NCBI GenBank assembly: GCA_963693365.1 | Contig: CAVNZM010000005.1 | Location: 10,354,001-10,418,000 of the forward strand | Direction: 5' to 3' | Origin: Amoebidium appalachense | Taxonomy: Eukaryota; Ichthyosporea | Length of the DNA: 64,000 bases | Shown: one piece after another, positions 55,877-64,000 of the stretch | How positions within the stretch are numbered: the first letter of the stretch is position 1 | Layout of the letters: each line of letters begins with the position of its first letter | Position numbers and translations under genes: made by a program | Notes under the pieces: model-generated | The model's input: the letters and a program-made list of their open reading frames with translations, nothing else | Told to the model about the DNA's origin: nothing | The model's database searches: none

Positions 55877-56800
55877 TTACGGGGTCGTATGCACGACCTT
55901 CCGCCAGCGCGAACAGTTCGCAGAAGAGCTCGATTTCCATCTCGCATCGGCGTTTGCGCTCGAGCAGTTCTCACCAGAAAACATTGGTTCCTTCGTGTCC
56001 GTGTCTATCACGCTCGTAGCATCGTTTTCCAACTTTGCGAGGAACTCTTTTGCCTTGCTGATGCGTACACGACAACGTGTGGCGCACGCATTCTTAGCAG
56101 ACACTTTACGTTCTTTGTCTGCTTTCTGAATGTTTTCCGGCGCGCATGGGTCGTAGCTTGGGAGGTGGGTGAAGAAGCTTCCACACCCCTTTGTCGCGTC
56201 ACGGATGAACGCACGGTTATAGTCGCCCCGTACTGCTACTTCCAGCACATCGTATCCAATGAAGGACAGACAAAGGATGCGAGAGCACCGGAAGCCGAGA
56301 GCCTTGAAGATGGACCACATGGCCCTGTGTGGGCGTCTGCCGTGCTTGACTTTGAAATACACCCTCTCGTATTTGGGTGGGATGTTGATGTTACCGTTTG
56401 CTTGGGTGTTCCCCTTAGCCGGCGGTTTGGGAGGGGAGTTGCGGCGGTACTCGTTGCCTGCAAGAATGCTGGCATATGTTTCCTTGGCAATTTGGCGGAG
56501 CTCGGGTGTTTTACGAGAGTTCGCATATTCTAGGAACTCTGCCGGGAGCTGTGCTTCCGGTCCTGTGTTGTTTTGTGTTGGGGTGGAAATGTCTCCGTCG
56601 CGAGATGTTTGCTCATGAGTTTTGGGGTTTTGCGATCCACTAATGTTTAGCTGGGCTGTGAGTGAATCAATGGTGAGCTTGAGTTGGGTATTTTCTGTTT
56701 GGAGTTTTTCTATCATGTTCTTGAGTGGTAACAGCTCATTTAGCTGTTTCTTAACGAGGGCAAGTTCTGCCAGTACTGTATCAACCGAAAGTTTCGGCAT
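55877..56800 (-). CDS. LINE ORF1: coiled-coil RNA-binding-like protein
   Basis: 307 aa, ending 42 nt before ORF2. Residues 1-50 form a heptad-like coiled coil (LAELALVKKQLNELLPLKNM). A low-complexity linker follows, then a compact region from about 150 (YERVYFKVKHGRRPHRAMW ... EVAVRGDYNRAF) that looks like an RRM-type fold. The tail is Lys/Arg- and Cys-containing. The layout coiled coil, RRM-like, basic tail matches ORF1 proteins of L1-like elements, which coat the element RNA. The RRM call is inferred from pattern only. Confidence 0.8.
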   Translation of the reverse strand: MPKLSVDTVLAELALVKKQLNELLPLKNMIEKLQTENTQLKLTIDSLTAQLNISGSQNPKTHEQTSRDGDISTPTQNNTGPEAQLPAEFLEYANSRKTPELRQIAKETYASILAGNEYRRNSPPKPPAKGNTQANGNINIPPKYERVYFKVKHGRRPHRAMWSIFKALGFRCSRILCLSFIGYDVLEVAVRGDYNRAFIRDATKGCGSFFTHLPSYDPCAPENIQKADKERKVSAKNACATRCRVRISKAKEFLAKLENDATSVIDTDTKEPMFSGENCSSANADARWKSSSSANCSRWRKVVHTTP

Positions 56801-57044
56801 GGTTGTTATTGTGTTTCTACGGAGTATATATTAATATATAGTTCGGAAGCACTGTTATACATATTCAAATTTGGCAACAAGGCTGGGCCAGATTAATAGT
56901 CGACACGTGGAAGGTTTCCACAAACTCAATTACTTTATGCAAGAAACGAATCCGTATTCACAGCATGATGATATGGCCCATAATGCCATGCAGTGCTGTG
57001 TGAGACAGTTTCAGTGACACGGTGTTCAATGTGTCAGCGTGTTC

Positions 57045-57246
<202 letters not shown>

Positions 57247-57431
57247 GAGTCTCGCTGTGTGTGTGTGTGTGCGCGCGCGCGCGTGTGTGTGTGTTCGCGG
57301 TGTGGCTTTGTCTGTGTGTATACACCGCGTGTGTTCGTGTGTGTGTTGTTCATGTGTGTGTCAGACGCGTGATGATCATGAGCGCGCCCGCGCCTGGGTG
57401 CGTGTGCCCGTGTGCATGTGTCTTTCTGTGT

Positions 57432-60136
57432 GTATGTCCAAAGTCACACTTTGCGGTTCCCTCAAATATCCCATGCCCACAACACCGACTGGGGAGTGGC
57501 CTTTTGGCCATCAACCATGTCAAAACTCTCTCTCCCTCCTAACCTCTCTAGGTCATCTGACCACTCTCCTATCCTTTTCCTACCTAAGATCTCCCTTGAT
57601 CTGCTCCCCCCTCCCCCTCCCACCTTTCGCCTCCGTCTATCCCAGCTTAAGTCACAGTGGGGTAGAGTTGATGTATGTGTATGCTATGCTACGAAACACC
57701 CTATATATATGCGCCTATTAGAATCTGCACAAGCCAGGCCAGATTCACATCTCGTACTAGATACATGCACTAACTTTATTGTTGATGATTTGATAGATCT
57801 CGGTGATTATGCTGGCGGTGGTAGGAAGGAATATCCCGATGCTCTCTTGTTACCAAACACCACTCCCGCTAGACTAGGTGAACCCCTGTCTCAAAAGGAA
57901 AGCTTGCGCCGGCTTGCTAGTATGAATCGATTTGGCCCCCCTGCTCGTATTATTGGTGATACCACTGGAGACCCCCTCATAGACTCTGATAAGTATTTCT
58001 CGGAACTGTTTAAAGATAGGACCCCCGCTCAGAAACCTATTGGGTGGCCTGTAGACCCATCTATCCCCATAGAATCGATCCTCCCCTTTTTCAGTCCCGA
58101 TGCCATATGGTCTGTGATATCTAGTTATAGCTCTAGTAAGTCTTGTGGACCTGATGGACTCCCTGCTGGGTTTCTTAAAATCCTTGTTCCCTCCTACCCA
58201 CAAAAGGAAAGTGATCGTGCTATTAAACCTGATCTTACTATCATGTTAAGCTCTCTCTTTTCTTGGTGTGTTAAATGTGGACATGTCCCGTCATCTTGGT
58301 TAGATACCTTAGTGATCCCCATAGTTAAGAAGGACTCTGAGGGCCCCATATCATCCTTTCGCCCCATTACACTAACCCAGGTTGTTCGTAGATTCTTTGA
58401 AGCTTGCTTACTTAGGTTATTTGCACATCACCCTAGGTTTCAATCTATTCTTCACATACACCCATGCCAATCCGCTTTTCGTAAAAACAATTCATGTTAT
58501 GTTCAAATAATGGCACTGCACGATTCTATGCAAGTTGGTGCACAATATGTTGGCTTTATTGATTGGAAAACTGCTTACGATTCTGTCTCCCCTGGTCTCC
58601 TATGGGAAAAGCTTGCTGCACGGGGTGTACCACACTGCATTGGTGTTCTGTTAGAAGCACTCTTGTCTCAAACCTATGGTAGAGCTGTGGTTAATGGGCA
58701 TCTTTCATATGGTTTTGCTCGTACTAGAGGTCTCTTGCAGGGTTCATTGCTTAGCCCCTTTTTGTTTAACCTATTTATAGATGATTTGGCTGTCAAGATT
58801 TACGCCGAAAACGATGACCCTATTAATAACTTTCCGCCTGCACTTCTCTATGCTGATGATCTGTCCCTCCTTGCCCGTACCCCTAGACGCCTGCAAAGAT
58901 TGTTCGATGTAGTGTCAGAGTGGTGCAAGGCAAACCTTATGATCCTTAACATAGACAAATGTGGTGTTCTTGTACCTGATATAGCTAACAATTTACACAC
59001 ATTTACATTATCATCTAAACCTGTACCTATAGTTCCAGAATACAAATATCTTGGTGTTCCGGTTGATTCTGTTGGTGTTATGTTTCCCCATATGGTCGAA
59101 AAGAGGGTAGAGTTGGCTCGTAAGCGGTTAGCTTTCTTCTCGGCTAATATTTTTAAAGACACACCCCTCCATCCTTCTATTAGACTTACATTTATTCGCA
59201 CTTTTGTCTTCCCGGCATGTGAATATGGTTTACCCCTTCTCGCCGCTTGGATCAAGAAAGAGAGAACTAGAGCGCTTAAACCCTTGGCAAATTTCCTTGA
59301 AGCAGAAGTTGCCTCCTTTCTATCTAACAACTGTTGTAAACCTGGGCCTGTAACGCTCTCGATATATGGTCTGGTCCCAATAGCTGCTAGAGTATCCTAT
59401 CTCGCGCTGAAATTCAATAAGCACATAAGCCGCTTAAAGAAGTATTTGCCCTCCCACCCTCTCTTCTCTATCCGACCTGTCCCCTCCTCACCTCTCCCCT
59501 CTTTCCTCCCCTCTCTCTCCCCTTCTCCCCTGGGCACAAATACAAATAAACCCCGCAATAGTGTGTGTGTGACTTTGGACTGCCACTTACTTATTAAACA
59601 TGTACACAATCACAAGATAATCACGCAATATAACAAATGGAAAAAGATACCACACGACACTAGACCCGATGAAAGCATACACCTTGAAAAACTAAGCCTT
59701 ATGTCTCGTTTTATATATACTGACCGCCTCAACCATATTGCCAAATATGGCACTCGCAAGTGTATAACACCTAAATACATATTACCTTCCTGTAGAACTG
59801 GTCTTTCTCTAGCTGATGGTATTATTGATCAATTACCACGCTTTTACTGTACACGTGCTATACAGTGGAGATCTAATAAGTATAAGGTGGCATCATTTGC
59901 ATGCCCAAACAACACACACACACACCAGTTTAACCGGTCATGTATCGCCAAATGTAGTTTGATAGACCACATAATACCGCAACACACACACGTCACATTC
60001 ACAACAGACACCCAGAAAGATAGCCTACCTGTAAATTACAACACCCTTGATTTTATACTAAACACGCGTAACTACGACCTGTTTATTAGATGTATTGATT
60101 GGCTTGAGAAACACATCACTACAAAATTATAGCGCA

Positions 60137-60209
<73 letters not shown>

Positions 60210-60241
60210 CCAGCTGATACCGAGTGTCCCGAGGGGAGCCC

Positions 60242-60288
<47 letters not shown>

Positions 60289-60483
60289 GGGGAACCCCAA
60301 CTAATTGATTTCTCCTTGTAGTCTTTATGGTGTCTCGTAGAGAAAGTAAACCCTGATATATAGTCACCACCCGACATCTATGTACGTGATCATGATATAC
60401 CGCTGAGGGGATATTCCGAGCAAAACCCCCCCCCCCATACCTGAGACTGGTTCTCTTTGCCTCGAGTAAACAGCGTAAACCCC
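57432..60483 (+). mobile_element. LINE, second copy: 5'-truncated, inverted relative to the first
   Basis: Matches the reverse complement of 52286-55340 from gtatgtccaaagtcac to cgtaaacccc. That includes the A tract (60246-60287, about 42 nt) and about 195 bp beyond it. Flanked by gtgtgtatgt at 57428-57437 (overlapping the first 6 bases of the match) and again at 60484-60493, a possible target-site duplication, though the site is GT-rich. ORF1 and the first 165 codons of ORF2 are missing. Confidence 0.9.
57433..60132 (+). pseudogene. Truncated LINE ORF2 (no endonuclease N-terminus)
   Basis: 899 codons collinear with residues 166-1064 of the other copy, with no stop or frameshift. I see three amino-acid differences: KPIG for KPIV before WPVDP, EKL for EKR before AARGV, and YNT for YNI before LDF. 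The RT motifs, including YADD, are intact. The endonuclease catalytic Glu and GDFN motifs are lost and there is no native start; an upstream in-frame ATG at 57412 comes from flanking GT-rich DNA. Confidence 0.9.
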
Positions 60484-60787
60484 GTGTGTATGTGTGTTAT
60501 ACTGAACTATTAATGTGTGGCACGTAGGCCCCGGGCCATCTACGTTTTTGGCAATCAGCCACGTGCCACTGGCCGTGACTTGTGAGTCACAGTGTGCGCA
60601 CGCATAGAATTCGTGGGAGTGTGGGTGGGTTATAATTACTCAGGCAGGGGAACCGAGGGCTGATCGGGAGACCCGGGGGATACCGATGACCCCCGGGGGG
60701 CGTGGGGGTGGGGATACCGGTAGGGGGGTGCACGTGGGGGGTTGGGGGATGAGGTGTGTGTGTGTGACACTGTGGGTGTGTGTGTGT

Positions 60788-60856
<69 letters not shown>

Positions 60857-61384
60857 CGGCCAGTAACCCTTATATACTGCTGTATGCAGGGACGTGATCC
60901 CAATCCGCGGACTGACGGATGTGTGCGTGTTGGAATTTTTGTCTCGTGTGCGCCGAAGGTGCATGAATGTCATCACTTTGGCGTACTGTTTCGGTACGAA
61001 ACACCCCATAAGCATTGAATGCTCGAGGGGTACCGGTCACGGTATATTTACGTTGTGTACATACATGTGCGTGCCAGTGTGTGTGGTGGGGGCTAGCAAC
61101 ACGTGCACCTGGATCCTCCCGTGGACTAAGCACACACAAACACACAATTTGACACACAAACACTCACGCACACATGCACACGCACACACACCGTGACACA
61201 CGCACACACACAGAGAAGGAGGGGCCGGGGGGGGGGGGGGGGGGGGGGGGGTGGAGGCTTTAATTTGTATTTTTTCAACGGTTATGATTGAATATGTGCC
61301 CCTTAATTATAATCTTTTCCCCACTTTTGGACCCGATTGCAGGCCACTCCCCCCTCCACGGTCCCCGCGCAACACACACGCTAG
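60484..61384. other. Flank of the second LINE copy; no gene
   Basis: Unique sequence to about 60640, a G-rich stretch, then the 68-bp poly-G run (60788-60855). More unique sequence follows with CA-rich DNA at 61130-61215 and poly-G at 61227-61250. No supported exon. Confidence 0.5.
60788..60855. repeat. Poly-G run, about 68 nt
   Basis: Longest uninterrupted G homopolymer in the window. True length is uncertain. Confidence 0.9.
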
Positions 61385-61470
61385 ACTCAGACTTGCAAAG
61401 TTTCAACACATGTCCATACACGCATACCTATGCGCGTATGTACATGTGTTGAAACTTTGCAAGTTTGAGT
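61385..61470. repeat. 42-bp near-perfect hairpin with 2-nt loop
   Basis: The left arm 61385-61426 begins actcagacttgcaaagtttc. The right arm 61429-61470 is its reverse complement at 39 of 42 positions. No poly-C/G or microsatellite is involved. It could be a fold-back remnant or a small-RNA precursor. Confidence 0.95.
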
Positions 61471-62546
61471 GCACAACAGTGTGTCACTCGAGCTCAGAGA
61501 CTCGCTGACGGTTGAGCAGGCAGTTGAGCTGGAGACTCAAAGAGTTTGAGATCCGAGTGGCACCGGCACCGACACACAGACACATGCAGTGAGTGTGACA
61601 CTTGAAAACAGTTATATAAATAATCGTTACCTCGATCTTCACCCATTCACGGTCAATAAGTTGAAAACGCGACTAACTATTAGGAGCTCTCCAGGTGCGT
61701 GACTCGCACACATGTGGGAAAAGGTAACGAAGGAATCATAAACTTGGAATTTTCCTCGTACAACTTGGCCCACGATAAAGTTTTGAACGATGTGAGCATT
61801 TTGTCACGGCGCTCTATTTTGTTCCTATTCGTCCAGACGTCACCATGGGCCGGCGCGCGATTAGCTCCTTATAAAATCCAAAAGACGTTTTTATTGGCTT
61901 ATAAACCGAGCCTGCGCGGAGAGAAAAGCAGTGACGCACTGACTCCGACTGCGCTCAAAAGCTTCTTAATAAAAAGAAAAATGCAGCTAAAGACCATATA
62001 ATTCTCCTTTACATACTGAAATAACCACAAATAATAACGAGCTTGTTATCATAGCAAGCTTTTGATTGCGGTAAATAAAATCAATCACCTATCGTTTGAG
62101 AAGATCTTTTGCATCGCTCGAGGGGGGTAAGGAAATCCTAAGTGATGCGCTTCAAATGTTTGATTCGCAGCTAAGGACCGGGATTTTGGTGCTTGCTTGC
62201 TCCTTTTTGTAAGGAGCTGGGTAAATCTCCTGTTAACAATTAGTTTTCTTTCATCATCGAGTCAACCTCGCAGTTGTATTATACCTATGCGGCCATTTAT
62301 GGACCTCACGGGGCCAACATTGGAGAGGGTAGTGATGTGCAGTAGATCCGCACGAGAACTGTAAAGCCGCTAACAAGGTGCACAATCCAAAACTTTAGAT
62401 CCTGAACTTTGGTTGAAGATTGTTGACGTAGCCCATAAAACCTGCTATACCAGGTGTAGAAAAACTACTTCAGTGGGGACAGGTGGAGTAGCCTCCGTTT
62501 CTTTGCAGCGGGAGAACGTTGCATCGGGCAACAAGATCTAAGCAAG
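61471..62546. other. Upstream region of the small + strand gene
   Basis: Unique sequence without long repeats. ttttattggcttataaacc near 61890 combines an inverted CCAAT box and a TATA-like element, but no transcript start can be tied to it. A 100-codon frame (61699-62001) has no other support. Confidence 0.4.
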
Positions 62547-63389
62547 ATGGCCGAAAAACCAGATAAGGGCCCTGACAAGAAGGAGGCAAAGGTGATACGA
62601 AAGCCATCTGCACAGGAGAGAAGCATAGCGACTGAAATTTGTAAGTATAGTGTGAGCAGACACCATATTCTTCGGCAGTCATGTTTTGATCTCCCCCCCC
62701 CCCCCCCCCCCCCCTCCCCCTCTGCCCCTTCGTCCCCTCCCCTTCTGGATCTTCCCCAGCTCTCTCTCACCCGCTTCTCATTTCCCATGTTATCTAAGAT
62801 TCGTGCATTGAAGCACATATTATACATATCAGTCTTCTCCATGATAAAAGCAAAGGTAAAGTACCCCTCGTGATATGTTAGTTCAAGCTCTTCTGACTCG
62901 TCTCTCCATTATCTACCCCTTCCCCCTCCATCAGACTTCTATGACTACTATTGGGATCTATTGACCTACCTGGGCCAGCGCAAGAAGCGGCTTGAGATGT
63001 TTCAGGGATCCGTCAGAGAAAACAAGGTGGGTGTCATATTACCCGGACTCTTAGGGTCTGTTAGGCTCCTCTTCGCCTAAACTATCTTCTCCCATATCCC
63101 CCCACCTCCCCCCCACTCTCCAAACACGACACACACACACCTCCCCCCCTTCCCCCCCCCCCCCCCCCCCCCCCCCCTCCCCCCCCGCTCGAAGAATCCT
63201 TCTGTATTAAAGGAGAATGGCTTCTTGCTCTTCTTATATGGACTGGGTAGCATCGTTGTTGTATACAAGCACGTGAATCTCTTATTTTTATCATCGTGAG
63301 AAGCCTAGTAATCATCCATATGTCCGTGCATCTTGCTTGGTTCTTTTCCTCCCTGCACGCAGTCAGTTGTGCGCAAGGAAAAGTTTTAG
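62547..63389 (+). CDS. Small basic protein, 70 aa, three exons, family unknown
   Basis: Exons 62547-62640, 62935-63026 and 63363-63389 join in phase (1, then 0) to 70 codons plus TAG. Donors are gtaagtat (strong) and gtgggt; acceptors are ctccatcag and ctgcacgcag after pyrimidine-rich stretches. The first 30 residues are Lys/Asp-rich (MAEKPDKGPDKKEAK). The middle is aromatic and probably helical (FYDYYWDLLTYLGQRKKRL) and the end is basic (SVVRKEKF). No signal peptide or membrane span. An alternative acceptor 4 nt downstream in the last exon would change the tail, and more exons could exist. I do not recognise the family. Confidence 0.6.
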
Positions 63390-63516
63390 ACGGGTCCAGA
63401 GGGATGGCGGATAGCGTTCTTACAACAGAAAACACGCTTGAGTGTTTGTGAGGAGGTGTGCGTGCCGCCTTTTTCAGCAGTGTTTAAGTGCGCACACATG
63501 GCAATGTCCAACAAAC

Positions 63517-63547
<31 letters not shown>

Positions 63548-63557
63548 GACACACACA

Positions 63558-63590
<33 letters not shown>

Positions 63591-63654
63591 CCATACGCAC
63601 GCACACGACTCACGTGCATGCACACACGCAAGCACATTAACACACGTGTTACTT

Positions 63655-63695
<41 letters not shown>

Positions 63696-64000
63696 CGCTT
63701 CACAGACACAGACACACACACACACACACACACACAAACCAAGGCCCACACACTTAAACGGACGTACATATACATGCGCAAGCACGCGAACATAGGGTAA
63801 AAAGAAACAAAAACATGAGCACCACACACACACACATATACAAAAGTTATCCAAGGAGTGCTTGCTTATTCGGTAGCACTTTTACTCGGTCAAGGTTTGA
63901 ATTAATGTAATGCTTCCACACACTCCCGTCCAACCTTCCCCCCTCCCCCCCCCCCCCCCCCCCCCCACCACCACTACCAAAGAAAAACCCCATCTTCACA
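63390..64000. other. No gene recognised at right edge
   Basis: CA-rich tract 63513-63590, poly-C 63658-63694, a second CA tract 63713-63736, then unique sequence and a C run at 63942-63966. Nothing coding is supported. Confidence 0.5.

Larger units (their letters stand above)
52286..56835 (-). mobile_element. LINE (APE-type non-LTR retrotransposon), near full length
   Basis: About 4.5 kb: a short 5' leader near 56835, ORF1 (56800-55877), a 42-bp gap, ORF2 (55834-52640), a (CA)n stretch (52554-52628 on the map), an A tract of about 35 nt (T on the + strand, 52483-52517) and about 197 bp beyond it that is also present in the second copy. The region past the A tract contains two related blocks (tatataagggggtttacgctg and atatcagggtttact) in loose tandem. 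Both ORFs are uninterrupted. The 3' end is set by where the two copies stop matching, so it may be the element's real end or shared flank. The 5' end is approximate. Confidence 0.88.

Noticed and set aside
61699-62001. 100-codon + strand frame
   Set aside because: No domain, no splice support and ordinary AT-rich composition; the length is within chance.

Overview
Eukaryotic nuclear DNA, very intron-rich. Coding exons of about 20-600 bp, with intact reading phases and GT...AG borders, sit in introns filled with poly-C/poly-G runs, (GT/CA)n, (CT/GA)n and short interspersed repeats. The protein set (alpha-arrestin, DH-PH RhoGEF, BAP1/UCHL5-type deubiquitinase, DNAJC8 J-protein) points to an opisthokont or close relative; a unicellular holozoan such as an ichthyosporean is my guess, not something the sequence proves. 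No bacterial or organellar features are seen.

Layout. 1-1.8 kb: 3' end of a + strand gene of glycosyltransferase-like appearance. 4.7-12.3 kb: complete DNAJC8 orthologue on the - strand (7 exons, 224 aa). It is head to head, across a 704-bp divergent promoter region, with a + strand UCH-family deubiquitinase (13.0-20.6 kb, 3 exons, 1489 aa) that carries a very long charged tail. 20.6-25.7 kb: mostly unassigned, one doubtful - strand ORF. 25.7-43.2 kb: a - strand RhoGEF with at least 19 exons (DH, PH, proline-rich SH3-ligand tail). 43.9-45.8 kb: candidate exons on both strands. 46.3-46.6 kb: hAT-type MITE with perfect 12-bp TIRs and an 8-bp target duplication. 46.9-50.3 kb: complete alpha-arrestin (3 exons, 514 aa) with L/PPxY motifs. 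51.6-52.0 kb: fold-back element built of palindromic AGCAGAAT-type units. 52.3-60.5 kb: a nearly intact LINE (ORF1 + EN/RT ORF2, - strand) facing a 5'-truncated, almost identical + strand copy, giving 3.05-kb inverted arms around a 2.1-kb spacer. 62.5-63.4 kb: a small three-exon + strand gene (70 aa).

Across the window runs a family of SINE-like repeats with a B-box-like motif and, unusually, a poly-C 3' tail. Every copy inside an assigned gene lies in the sense orientation. Many splice sites sit at the edge of dinucleotide repeats: donors open directly into (GT)n and acceptors close (CA)n.

The four well-supported gene models were assembled by hand. Each has exon phases that add up; the RhoGEF alone needs a 1-bp correction in its last identified exon. 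Intron lengths inside homopolymers and microsatellites should be treated as approximate because such tracts are often mis-assembled.
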